The translations under genes were made by a program, and so were the position numbers. A stretch of DNA of 23,965 nucleotides. It comes from an uncultured Eubacteriales bacterium. Lineage in GTDB: Bacteria > Bacillota > Clostridia > Lachnospirales > Anaerotignaceae. A model generated the notes under the pieces. The model worked only from the letters and a program-made list of their open reading frames with translations, did no database searches and was not told the origin of the DNA. Positions 1-6,938 of this stretch are shown here, in pieces (within the stretch, counting starts at the first letter, position 1; each line of letters begins with the position of its first letter). The stretch covers positions 1 to 23,965 of the forward strand of contig URCD01000027.1 of assembly GCA_900546215.1 (NCBI GenBank), written 5' to 3'.

Positions 1-152
1 AACAAACACAACCTAAATGTCCCAAATGTGGTTCAACCAGTATTGGTGTCGCCAATAGGGGCTACTCACTACTAACAGGTTTTATTGGTAGCGGCAAATC
101 AATGAATGTATGTCAAAATTGCGGCTATAAATGGGATCCCAAAAAACATTAA
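1..152 (+). CDS. Zinc-ribbon protein, 3' end only (partial)
   Basis: Reading frame 3 is open from the left edge to a TAA at 150-152 and gives 49 residues, the C-terminal end of a protein whose start lies outside the window. It holds a four-cysteine zinc ribbon: CPKCGST, then about 25 residues including LLTGFIGSGKS, then CQNCGYKW. The same arrangement ends the next gene (262-750), so the two are tandem paralogues. Ribbons of this kind are common in phage and accessory genes of Firmicutes; the function is unknown. No hydrophobic segment is seen in the visible part. Confidence 0.7.
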   Translation, partial: QTQPKCPKCGSTSIGVANRGYSLLTGFIGSGKSMNVCQNCGYKWDPKKH

Positions 153-180
153 ATAAAAATAACAAGCTTTCAACAATAGG

Positions 181-238
181 ATGTAATGAATTACATGTAT
201 AGAAAAGACCATATTTCAGTAAGGAAATATAATATGGT
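181..238 (+). promoter_or_regulatory. Control region of the zinc-ribbon gene: dyad, stem-loop and -10
   Basis: A perfect dyad ATGTAAT-GA-ATTACAT occupies 181-196. It is followed by a second inverted repeat, ACCATATT (208-215) with AATATGGT (231-238). A TATAAT at 228-233 lies 28 bases before the start codon of the next gene and is the likely -10 element; no convincing -35 is seen at 16-18 bp. The dyad is a plausible operator just upstream of the promoter. No binding protein can be named. Confidence 0.4.
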
Positions 239-261
239 ATATATATAATGAGGTGATAATT

Positions 262-750
262 ATGGTTAGGTCAGTATCTATATGCCCTAAATGTGGTGAT
301 AAGGGTATTGGTAATCATGAAAGTAATATATGCGGCTGTTGTGGTGGAGAAAAAATATTGTTGCCATATACAGTTGAAGAATATATTAAATTATCAAAAG
401 AAGAAATAGATGGGCTATATGAAAAATTTGATGTCCATCCTCTTATACCAACTAATGACGCCTTAGATATATCGATAGCGACAAATGATAATTTTGCTGT
501 TGTAGACGCTATGATAGAGCTTAGACAAAAGGATATTATAGAGTACGAGCTTAAAATGAACCAATTTAGAGATAGAGCAACACAGATTAGACTGGCAAAG
601 ATAGCCGAAGAAGAACGTGTTAAATGTCCCCGCTGTGGTTCAACTAATATAACTACTGGACAAAGAGGATTTAAATTAACAACAGGCTTTATTGGCAGTA
701 ATAAAACAGTCAATAGGTGCGGTAACTGCGGTTATTCATGGAAGCCCTGA
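262..750 (+). CDS. Double zinc-ribbon protein (hypothetical)
   Basis: The start is placed at ATG 262, five bases after the ribosome binding site GAGGTGA, rather than at an upstream in-frame GTG. This gives 162 residues. A short N-terminal cysteine cluster (CPKCGDKG, then CGCCGGEK) is followed by a charged helical middle of about 90 residues. The C-terminal ribbon, CPRCGST to CGNCGYSW, matches the end of the upstream gene closely and includes the shared LTTGFIGSNK segment. The protein appears soluble. Two ribbons suggest nucleic-acid or protein binding, but nothing here fixes a role. It forms a tandem paralogous pair with 1-152 and ends about 90 bases before a strong terminator. Confidence 0.75.
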   Translation: MVRSVSICPKCGDKGIGNHESNICGCCGGEKILLPYTVEEYIKLSKEEIDGLYEKFDVHPLIPTNDALDISIATNDNFAVVDAMIELRQKDIIEYELKMNQFRDRATQIRLAKIAEEERVKCPRCGSTNITTGQRGFKLTTGFIGSNKTVNRCGNCGYSWKP

Positions 751-840
751 GCTTTGATATTATATAACCCAATATAGCTACATATCCTTAATCTTTAACA
801 GTATATAAAATAATTGCGCAAAGCAAAAATATAATAGTAT

Positions 841-872
841 AAAAAAGAGTAGGGAAGACCCTACTCTTTTTT
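841..872. terminator. Bidirectional terminator between convergent genes
   Basis: There is a perfect 14-bp stem, AAAAAAGAGTAGGG (841-854) with CCCTACTCTTTTTT (859-872), and a four-base loop AAGA. A/T tracts on both sides make it work in either direction. It serves the plus-strand zinc-ribbon gene and the minus-strand 55-residue gene, whose stop codon begins two bases beyond it. Confidence 0.9.
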
Positions 873-873
873 G

Positions 874-1041
874 TTATTCCATATGTATTGTTATTCCAAT
901 AATACTGTCATCAGATTTATATTTCCTCATTTTATTTTGTGCTTCAATTTTATCTGACAGGTTATATTCCATTAAAATTTTTGATTCATAGGTTCCAACT
1001 TGCAATACTAACAGCTTTACATAACCGTTCATTTTCGGCAT
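874..1041 (-). CDS. Small hypothetical protein, 55 aa, downstream of the XRE repressor
   Basis: ATG 1041 is preceded by AGGGAGAT, a good ribosome binding site. The frame runs 55 codons to TAA directly at the terminator. The protein begins MPKMNGYVKLLVLQVG and ends IIGITIHME; it has no membrane segment and no motif I recognise. It follows the XRE gene by 24 bases on the same strand and shares its terminator, so the two probably form one operon. It could be a partner of the repressor. Confidence 0.55.
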   Translation of the reverse strand: MPKMNGYVKLLVLQVGTYESKILMEYNLSDKIEAQNKMRKYKSDDSIIGITIHME

Positions 1042-1065
1042 ATCTCCCTTCGGTCATAAGTATCT

Positions 1066-1254
1066 TTAATAAGGAAAAATATCTTCAACACGTATTTTCA
1101 GTGCTTTACATATTTTTAAGACTGTGCTTATTCTGGGGTCTGAAAATCCTTTCTCGAAGTCATCCAAGGAAGATTTGCCAATCCCAGTCATCGAAGATAA
1201 TTTTCTTAAAGTTATAGCTTTCTCAGTTCTGATTTTCTTTAAATTGTTTTCCAC
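1066..1254 (-). CDS. XRE-family (Cro/CI-like) helix-turn-helix regulator
   Basis: This is a single-domain DNA-binding protein of about 62 residues from the GTG at 1254 (VENNLKKIR); a GTG at 1290 would add 12 residues. I prefer 1254 because GGTGAT lies just before it, though neither site is strong. The core follows the XRE pattern: NLKKIRTEKAITLRKLSSM, the turn TGIGKSSLDDFEKG, then DPRISTVLKICKALKIRVED, typical of short phage or plasmid repressors. It is probably an autoregulator, since two dyads lie just upstream at 1281-1296 and 1324-1339. The natural divergent target is missing: to the right there is only an intron and a truncated gene end. Confidence 0.8.
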   Translation of the reverse strand: MENNLKKIRTEKAITLRKLSSMTGIGKSSLDDFEKGFSDPRISTVLKICKALKIRVEDIFPY

Positions 1255-1280
1255 TAATATCACCGATACTAGTTTACTTA

Positions 1281-1339
1281 TAATTAGCACTAATTACTGT
1301 AAATAGATATTACCATGAAAATTGTCCGGTTTACCGGAC
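1281..1339. promoter_or_regulatory. Two operator-like dyads upstream of the XRE gene
   Basis: Two perfect inverted repeats share 7-bp arms and a 2-bp spacer: TAATTAG-CA-CTAATTA at 1281-1296 and GTCCGGT-TT-ACCGGAC at 1324-1339. Their centres are 43 bp apart, about four helical turns. They have different sequences, so either two proteins or one relaxed dimer could bind. The GC-rich one stands out from its very AT-rich surroundings and is the better operator candidate for the XRE protein. Confidence 0.5.
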
Positions 1340-1496
1340 TTAACAATAAAAGTCGAAAAAATGAAAAAAATTAGGTTATTATACAAATAAAATCTAAAAT
1401 GAGCCTTGAAATTTTATTATTTGCATTGTGCAATTTGAAGTATTTAAGCTGAACTTACAAAAAAATATTAGATAAAAATAATAGTTTTGAATATAT

Positions 1497-1529
1497 TTAT
1501 TTTTCTGTTCCGTTTTTGGAAGCCGGCAG
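1497..1529 (-). pseudogene. Truncated 3' exon of the tape measure gene
   Basis: If the intron ends at 1530, the exon resumes with CTG at 1529 in the frame set by the 5' exon. It encodes only LPASKNGTEK before TAA at 1497-1499. Tape measure proteins normally continue for hundreds of residues beyond this point, and the DNA to the left (1342-1496) is very AT-rich and does not look coding. The rest of the gene appears to have been lost or replaced here. Confidence 0.45.
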
Positions 1530-1911
1530 CAGAATGGGGTTATCCCAGCTATTTTTTACGCATCAGATAGCCTCTGATTTGACTTTTTCTCACCTTGCCC
1601 AGATAGTGAGCCGTTGGACTATACCTTCATGAAATATAATATTCCATGTCGCTTGGTAGCCTCTGAGGGCAACTCTTATACTAAATCTAGTACAGACCGT
1701 TATCCCTGCTGATATTACAATATACTACTATATATCTGAGCCATATATTGTCCGTCCCAGTCTTATTATATTAGGCAGTCACACCTAATCATATTCGCGA
1801 TTTTTCTTAGTCCCTCTTGCTTATTACAAGCTCGTTCACCTTTTTTTCGGTTAGTTAAAGACTTCTTGAGCCCTGCAAACATTTTTGCGTAAAATGTAAA
1901 CGTATTGTTTA
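1530..1911 (-). ncRNA. Group I self-splicing intron in the tape measure gene
   Basis: Read on the minus strand, the 5' exon ends CTTGGGT (1918-1912) and the intron begins with TAA. The internal guide GCTCAAG (1871-1865) pairs with all seven exon bases and places a U:G pair at the splice site (P1). The catalytic core is recognisable. The R element CCCTCAGAGGCTACC (1669-1655) holds the P7 strand GGCTA, which pairs with TAGTC in the S element AAGGTATAGTCC (1627-1616). A P8 hairpin (1647-1629) lies between them. Two P9-type hairpins follow (1610-1589 and 1577-1563). The predicted end is a G at 1530, before CTGCC; the CTGC can pair with GCAG of the guide as P10. About 382 nt; no endonuclease gene. 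The splice-site sequences resemble those I recall for the phage T4 td intron. Confidence 0.85.
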
Positions 1912-3351
1912 ACCCAAGCCTTTGGCGCCAAGCACACCGCTGCCTATTGTGGCCAACGTGCCGACTGTGCCCAGCTTTTCAATGAGTGTGTCTAAAACAG
2001 TTAGTAGGCCAGAAAGAAAATCTAAACCATCTTTTACAAAGCTGCTGTCTAGGAATGTATTGGATAATTCCTGGAAAGATGCCTGTAATTTTTTAGTCTT
2101 TGCCTCAACACTGTCCTGATAAGCGCTATACTTTTCCAAAGCTGTACCGGAAGCGCCTATAGCGGTTTCGGTATATTTTATAGCTTCTCCATAGTTTTGA
2201 AGCAGAACAAGCAGGTTATCTGACTGAGACGTACCCGCTAAAGCTGTAACTATAGTATTCTGCTCAGCATCGCTGAAGGAGCTCCAGTCACTGGCAATCT
2301 CGTCTAGAACCTCTCCAAAATTACGAAACTCATTTTGCGTATCACGCAGTTTTATTCCTAATCTACCAAGATTATTTTCAACCTTAGAAATGTCTTCGCC
2401 TTCATCATCTACAAATTTCCCTGCTTTAATATCGCCTATACGTGAGAAAATTTGATTAAGTGAACTGCCGACAGAGCTCATTGAATTCTGTGTTGCCTCA
2501 CCAATTACAGCTTCATAACCAAGCAGCTTATCAATTGATACCCCGGCAATTCTTGCTGAATTTGATGTTTCCGACATTGCTTCAGCAAGGCCGCCAAGTG
2601 ATACGGCTGCCTCATAATCAACGGCGGACATTTTATCAACAACACTTAAAGCGTCTTCCGCCTCAATTTTATACCCATTTAGGGCGCTGGCCAGGTACTT
2701 AGCCGATTCCGCTGAATCAAGCTGACCCAGCTTGGATTGAACTAAGCTTGCTTCTATTAAATCGTTGGTTTCCTTTAATGTGTAGCCCTGCCTTAGCCAG
2801 CTTTCAGCGCTTCCAGACATTTCAGCAACAGTAGTACCAAGAGTTTTGGCCATATCAGTATATGTTTCCATTAGAGAATTAACTTCTTCTCTTGTCTTTC
2901 CAGAAGCCACTTGCAGGTTTACTACAGCTTTATCATAAATTTTAACATTCTCATATACCTGCCTTATTCCTTGCTGCAGTTCCTGAAGCATGCCCGCGCC
3001 GAAGTTTTTTCTAAGATTTTTAAAAGACTCTTTTAAAAGGCTGGAATCACGTGGATTAATATTACCAACTGCCAGAGCGTTATCTAATCCTTTTCCGTCC
3101 TGCTTTAAACTGCTTTTTATCCTGCCTATTTCGGTTGTATCAAAATTGATTTTTAAATCTTTAAATCCCATATTAGAGATTTCATTTATCATTTTCTCTA
3201 ATTGAGACATGTCACCCGTTATTTTGTATTGAAATTCTTTTCCATTAATTTTCTCTTGTAATACGCCTAATGTCTCAGACAACTCCTTTAGGGCCTTATC
3301 CTGATTGGATGAAAACTCTAGGATGACGGGTATTACTTGAACGTTTTCCAT
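1909..3351 (-). CDS. Phage tail tape measure protein, 5' exon (TP901-like core)
   Basis: This is a 480-residue 5' exon. Tape measure proteins fill the tail tube, set its length and take part in DNA ejection. The sequence has the TP901-type core: a helical, glutamine/lysine-rich N-terminus of about 170 residues, then the conserved block from GYTLKETNDLIEAS through VDYEAAVSLGGLAEAMSET, ATQNSMSSVGSSLNQIFSRI and AEQNTIVTALAGT. A hydrophobic segment near the end (VGTLATIGSGVLGAKG) is typical of where these proteins approach the membrane. The start ATG 3351 follows GGTGGTGAG. The frame stops at the first intron codon; splicing would add only about ten residues. The gene is therefore shorter than usual (often 700 to more than 1,500 residues) and probably non-functional unless shortened length is tolerated. 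Confidence 0.85.
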   Translation of the reverse strand: MENVQVIPVILEFSSNQDKALKELSETLGVLQEKINGKEFQYKITGDMSQLEKMINEISNMGFKDLKINFDTTEIGRIKSSLKQDGKGLDNALAVGNINPRDSSLLKESFKNLRKNFGAGMLQELQQGIRQVYENVKIYDKAVVNLQVASGKTREEVNSLMETYTDMAKTLGTTVAEMSGSAESWLRQGYTLKETNDLIEASLVQSKLGQLDSAESAKYLASALNGYKIEAEDALSVVDKMSAVDYEAAVSLGGLAEAMSETSNSARIAGVSIDKLLGYEAVIGEATQNSMSSVGSSLNQIFSRIGDIKAGKFVDDEGEDISKVENNLGRLGIKLRDTQNEFRNFGEVLDEIASDWSSFSDAEQNTIVTALAGTSQSDNLLVLLQNYGEAIKYTETAIGASGTALEKYSAYQDSVEAKTKKLQASFQELSNTFLDSSFVKDGLDFLSGLLTVLDTLIEKLGTVGTLATIGSGVLGAKGLG

Positions 3352-3392
3352 TTTCTCACCACCTTATAATTTAAAACATTATGACTATCAAA

Positions 3393-3956
3393 TCAGCAAT
3401 TATCACTGGGGGTATTTATACCAATATTAATAAGGTTGGCCAGCTCTTCTTTATTCATGTCTTTTACTTTATCCAATATGGGCTGTACCTGCGGAATTAT
3501 ATCTTTTATGCCATTAATTATATTAACTATGTTTCTCTCCAAAAAGGCGTGAGGCTCATAATAGTTAGTCATGAAATCATTAAATTCCATATCTAATATA
3601 GTTTTAAATTCCTCAATTTCATTTTCAGGTATTCTCTTGAAAATCTCTTTTATAATTCCTCGCTCGTTAAGTAAATCATATTCATCTAACACATTTTCCG
3701 CCGACATTTTTATATCTGTGTAGGTTTCGATAATTGTATAAACATAAAAAACTTTTCTCATTGCAGAGCGGACATAAATATTGCCATTCTCATCCGCAGA
3801 AGTTGTCTTAATAATCTTATTTGCTGAAATTTGCTTTAATGCGTAACTTAGATAGGGGAGAACTTTAATTTTATCTATATAAGCTTTACGCTGCACCTCT
3901 GTTGTCAATTTATCATATTTATCAGCAAACTCTTTTACTGTATATTTCTTTTCCAT
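3393..3956 (-). CDS. Tail assembly chaperone-like phage protein
   Basis: The protein is 187 residues from ATG 3956, which sits 7 bases after AGGAGA; the upstream in-frame TTG is part of that ribosome binding site. It is helical and acidic, begins MEKKYTVKEFADKYDKLTTE and has no membrane segment. Its place immediately upstream of the tape measure gene (41-bp gap) is that of the tail assembly chaperone in siphophages, and its helical composition fits. The C-terminal part (FLERNIVNIINGIKDII) is of a kind I associate with phage proteins at this position. No slippery heptamer with a productive extended frame was evident. The role rests mostly on position. Confidence 0.55.
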   Translation of the reverse strand: MEKKYTVKEFADKYDKLTTEVQRKAYIDKIKVLPYLSYALKQISANKIIKTTSADENGNIYVRSAMRKVFYVYTIIETYTDIKMSAENVLDEYDLLNERGIIKEIFKRIPENEIEEFKTILDMEFNDFMTNYYEPHAFLERNIVNIINGIKDIIPQVQPILDKVKDMNKEELANLINIGINTPSDNC

Positions 3957-3994
3957 ATATAATCTCCTCAATCATCAATATATTGCGAATATAT

Positions 3995-4222
3995 TTACTT
4001 TAATTCTCTTTTACACCATAAATCGTAGACATCCTTACTTTTTTCTCTGTCAAACAAACATACAAGAACGGGCTTTCCTGTAGCTCTGTCTGTACTTGCG
4101 TATATATCTAAAAGTTCAACTCCATACTTTAAATATGCGGTTATTTGCTGTATATTTAATATTTTAACAGCAGATGAAACACTATATGTTTTTCCTGTGA
4201 TTTTACTTGTTATTTTATACAT
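3995..4222 (-). CDS. Small phage protein, 75 aa (hypothetical)
   Basis: ATG 4222 is preceded by AAGGAA. The product (MYKITSKITGKTYSVSSAVK to DLWCKRELK) is a compact alpha/beta-looking small protein with two cysteines and no recognisable motif. It lies 23 bases after a minus-strand terminator and 38 bases before the chaperone-like gene, so it is the first gene of the last late segment (75 aa, chaperone, tape measure). Confidence 0.5.
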   Translation of the reverse strand: MYKITSKITGKTYSVSSAVKILNIQQITAYLKYGVELLDIYASTDRATGKPVLVCLFDREKSKDVYDLWCKRELK

Positions 4223-4241
4223 TCTTATTCCTTCAATTCGT

Positions 4242-4278
4242 AAAAAATAGGGATATACATCGGTGAATGTATATCCCT
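4242..4278 (-). terminator. Intrinsic terminator (minus strand) after the zinc-finger gene
   Basis: There is a perfect 12-bp stem, AGGGATATACAT (4249-4260) with ATGTATATCCCT (4267-4278), and a six-base loop. On the minus strand the stem is followed by ATTTTTT, so it should stop leftward transcription after the 101-residue gene. Confidence 0.8.
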
Positions 4279-4301
4279 TAAGTTTAATCTACATTCACAA
4301 T

Positions 4302-4607
4302 TCATTTTGCTTCATTAAATGCTTTTTTCTTAACTGGCTTTGACTTACAGCATAAAATTTCTTTTATATGATTTCTGTCATCTATGCTTGCGATGTTGGT
4401 TATATCAATTTTTTCAAGTTTTGCCTTGGCGTCAGCTGATGTAATTCTGCCTGCTGTATGCTGAGATAAAATATCATTTATTTCGTGACATGTTTCACTG
4501 CAGCATAAAAAATACCAAGTCGGCTTATCTGCGTCTTCTGAACAGGTGGGGCAGTATTTATATTCTTTTCCACAAATAAAACATTTTCTTTTTTTCCTCG
4601 AACTCAT
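4302..4607 (-). CDS. Cysteine-rich zinc-finger phage protein, 101 aa
   Basis: The N-terminal third carries paired cysteine knuckles: CFIC at 9-12 and CPTC at 19-22, then CC at 35-36, and a C-x4-C farther on (CCSETCHEI). The rest is helical and charged. Proteins of this form occur in tail modules of Firmicutes phages; I know of no assigned function. The gene sits between the tail tube and chaperone genes with a terminator on each side, so it could be expressed separately from its neighbours. ATG 4607 follows a GAGGTGA site. Confidence 0.6.
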   Translation of the reverse strand: MSSRKKRKCFICGKEYKYCPTCSEDADKPTWYFLCCSETCHEINDILSQHTAGRITSADAKAKLEKIDITNIASIDDRNHIKEILCCKSKPVKKKAFNEAK

Positions 4608-4620
4608 TAATTCACCTCGA

Positions 4621-4667
4621 TTTTTTGTTATATAACAAAAAAGAGAAGAAGATTAACTTCTTCTCTT
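4621..4667 (-). terminator. Palindrome and terminator after the tail tube gene
   Basis: AAGAGAAGAAG (4641-4651) and CTTCTTCTCTT (4657-4667) form a perfect 11-bp stem with loop ATTAA. On the minus strand the stem runs into TTTTTTG, a standard intrinsic terminator. Directly beyond it, 4621-4642 is a perfect 22-bp AT-rich palindrome centred on TATA that shares the T-tract. Terminators after tube or capsid genes are common and fit high expression of that gene. Confidence 0.85.
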
Positions 4668-4704
4668 GTAAATACAATTGATCAGATTGTATCTGGAAAT
4701 TTAT

Positions 4705-5505
4705 TTATTCCTCATCAGGAACAACTATCTGGAATAACTGCTTCTTAGAATCGCAATATGCCTGCTGAGCCTGAATTGTGAATGGATGATTACCCTCGGT
4801 TGTAAATGTTACGTCTACATTTGCGTCAAGCTTAGCATTAGGGAATATAATATACGCATGTATCAGTGTTGACTGGTCGCATACATCTGTTCCAAGTACT
4901 TCCATGATAAACTTGCCGGCTTTAGGGAAGTTTATTGCGTCGCCAGAAACTGATACAGCCCTTGTAGCTTCATATTCATACTGAATAAAGTATTCTGATT
5001 TGGGAGTTGAGTTTGTGGGGAAAGTAATTGAATGCGCATCCTCATCATATGTGAATTTACCTGTTCCTGCTGTTGCGCTATATGTAAGCTTTTCTCCTAA
5101 AGAACCGTCGCCTTTAAGCTGATAAATTTCAGTAGGTGCTGCAAGAGGCTTATGAGCCAAGACTACAGGAGTACTTGCTGTTGCAGGAACTGCAATTGTT
5201 TCAAATGCAGGCGTAATTATTTTATCCGCATCAGTTGCAATCTCTTTTTCCACGCCATTCTGGGCAGCATATAATCCAAGGTCGAAAAGAGAGTTATTTG
5301 CTGTAAACTCTGCTTTTTTAGCACGGTTAAATGTAGCAATCGTAGAACCGATGGCGTCTACTGCTTCAGATTTTTCAGCTGTTACAGAAAGGCTTGGCTC
5401 TGTAATCTGATTAATTGCCCACATTAAACTTCCATCTGCGGAAGAAGTCATAATACCACGTAACACATGATCAATTGCAAAGTTGTTGATGTCAAAGTTT
5501 GCCAT
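4705..5505 (-). CDS. Major tail (tube) protein
   Basis: The protein is 266 residues from ATG 5505 with GAGGAAA upstream. It is rich in beta-prone and small residues, with only two cysteines. The N-terminal half (LMWAINQITEPSLSVTAEKS, then VDAIGSTIATFNRAKKAEFT and the NSLFDLGLYAAQNG segment) follows the pattern of tail tube proteins, in which subunits assemble into stacked rings. The middle (about 105-180) has an Ala/Thr/Pro-rich insertion. It is followed by a strong terminator, as expected for a highly expressed structural gene, and lies upstream of the chaperone and tape measure genes in standard order. A different major structural protein is possible. Confidence 0.65.
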   Translation of the reverse strand: MANFDINNFAIDHVLRGIMTSSADGSLMWAINQITEPSLSVTAEKSEAVDAIGSTIATFNRAKKAEFTANNSLFDLGLYAAQNGVEKEIATDADKIITPAFETIAVPATASTPVVLAHKPLAAPTEIYQLKGDGSLGEKLTYSATAGTGKFTYDEDAHSITFPTNSTPKSEYFIQYEYEATRAVSVSGDAINFPKAGKFIMEVLGTDVCDQSTLIHAYIIFPNAKLDANVDVTFTTEGNHPFTIQAQQAYCDSKKQLFQIVVPDEE

Positions 5506-5547
5506 AAATTTTTCCTCGCTTTCTTTTCTTTAGAGTCTAAAAAGAGA

Positions 5548-6258
5548 CTACTCATCTGCGCCTCTCAACCAATTAAACTCTTTTTTGTTAATTTTACTTG
5601 TGTCAATCATTCCGCTGTAGCTTCCCTGAAGTAGAGATACGGAATGTACATAAATTTGTGAACCCTGAACGGTGTCCATAAATTCATATAAACTGCATTG
5701 TTTTAACTCATTACTTTTATATTTAAAACCCGGATAACGCATCATAGCTGAGATAAGAGGCTTTAGATTAGATTTATAACCTTCTTTTTTTTGTCTGGCA
5801 ATTCTATCTCTGTCTAATTGTATTAGAATATCTTTTGTTGTTTTATTTGCGGCTTTTTCTACCTTAGGCTTAATATTATGTAATTTTCTCAAGCAGGCAG
5901 CTATCTTTAAATAAGCCAACTCATCTAATACTTTATTACTCTCCTGCTCAAACATAAAAAGCTTATCATTGGAATTATCATTAAATAACTGCATTTTTGA
6001 TAAGTCTAAATCATAAAAGAGCAATTGAGTTTTATCCTGCGTTAAGTCACGGGTAAGTAAGTAAAATAATTCAAAATCGGATATTTCTTCATAGTCTATT
6101 CCCATATCGAATAATTGACTTTTCATATCAGAAGGAATTGCTGTAAGGGAAAATATCATTGAATAGTATTCTCGCTCGCCATACTCTACAATTTCACCGA
6201 CTGTAGGTATGTGTATTTTGATATAATCGTTGATAATAGTATCTTCGCCAAAATACAT
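5548..6258 (-). CDS. Conserved phage tail-module protein, unknown function
   Basis: The protein is 236 residues from ATG 6258: MYFGEDTIINDYIKIHIPTV, an acidic helical middle, then DRDRIARQKKEGYKSNLKPLI and a C-terminal NKKEFNWLRG. I associate proteins with this pattern with tail modules of clostridial phages, without a known role. ATG 6258 has only a weak ribosome binding site. The frame stays open upstream to TTA at 6303 and encodes SLLDFDELK before the methionine, which looks like natural protein sequence. AGGAAGTGA lies at the right distance from an ATT at 6291, so an ATT start giving 247 residues is possible. The upstream gene ends within a few bases of this point, suggesting coupled translation. 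Confidence 0.55.
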   Translation of the reverse strand: MYFGEDTIINDYIKIHIPTVGEIVEYGEREYYSMIFSLTAIPSDMKSQLFDMGIDYEEISDFELFYLLTRDLTQDKTQLLFYDLDLSKMQLFNDNSNDKLFMFEQESNKVLDELAYLKIAACLRKLHNIKPKVEKAANKTTKDILIQLDRDRIARQKKEGYKSNLKPLISAMMRYPGFKYKSNELKQCSLYEFMDTVQGSQIYVHSVSLLQGSYSGMIDTSKINKKEFNWLRGADE

Positions 6259-6295
6259 TTTAAGCTCATCAAAATCTAATAGGCTGGAAATATTA

Positions 6296-6928
6296 TCACT
6301 TCCTAACTAGATTATTTATAACGGAGGTATTTCCTGCGGTTGTTTTAACAATATGATTAAGATTTGTAATCTGAAAAACTAACGTTCGAACAAGATAATT
6401 ATTATCCGTTTCAGTCTCTTTATTAGAAATTAACCTACATTGTGTACCAAATATATTTGACCAATTAAAACGCTCCCTAATAATGCTTGCAATAAGATCG
6501 TGTCTGGGTATACCGGTCAGTTTATCAATGCTGTCATGTCCGTCTACTAAAATTGTAAAGATTATTAAACCATGCTTTTGAATAGTGTTAGTTTTAGACA
6601 TTTCTTCAAAATTTATCTGATAACAAATATAATGCTGCACTTCTGCCGGCGTTTCGGGTAAAAATAAAAAAGGACGAATATTAGAACTGCTGCCAAAATA
6701 TCTGTCCCATTCTCCATCTGTTAATAATAAGCCTTCATTGTCGAATAATTCTGATTCTAGCTTTTTATTGTTTAAAACGTATAAAAGCTCAGGGCAATGC
6801 AAAAGTGCAGACTTTATTTTTTCCTTTAATCTTATATTATCGTCATCAGGATATGCGGCATAACCTTGAAGCTTATTCAGCAAGCCTTTTTTGTCATTAA
6901 AATCATACATAATTTCTTCTTCAATCAT
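6296..6928 (-). CDS. Tail completion / tail terminator-like protein
   Basis: The protein is 210 residues with ATG 6928 after AGGAGGTG. The N-terminal half is a helical, acidic region, and the C-terminal half holds a mixed alpha/beta segment: HGLIIFTILVDGHDS, then LIASIIRERFNWSN, GTQCRLISNKET and YLVRTLVFQI. The pattern, a beta-alpha-beta core with a domain-size-limiting RxxFNW helix and a terminal strand, fits tail terminator or completion proteins that cap the tube. It sits between the head-closure-like gene (11-bp gap) and the tail tube region, which is the expected position. No membrane segment is seen. The assignment rests on fold pattern and order rather than on catalytic residues. Confidence 0.5.
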   Translation of the reverse strand: MIEEEIMYDFNDKKGLLNKLQGYAAYPDDDNIRLKEKIKSALLHCPELLYVLNNKKLESELFDNEGLLLTDGEWDRYFGSSSNIRPFLFLPETPAEVQHYICYQINFEEMSKTNTIQKHGLIIFTILVDGHDSIDKLTGIPRHDLIASIIRERFNWSNIFGTQCRLISNKETETDNNYLVRTLVFQITNLNHIVKTTAGNTSVINNLVRK

Positions 6929-6938
6929 ACTACACCTC

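Noticed and set aside
1549..1911. Alternative 3' splice site of the intron before CTGGGAT at 1548
   Set aside because: Its possible P10 is weaker (CTG only) and the spliced frame would stop within two codons. The site at 1530 pairs CTGC with the guide and resembles td-type boundaries. It remains possible.
3393..3956. Programmed frameshift in the tail assembly chaperone gene
   Set aside because: I found no clear slippery heptamer followed by an extended overlapping frame before the tape measure gene.
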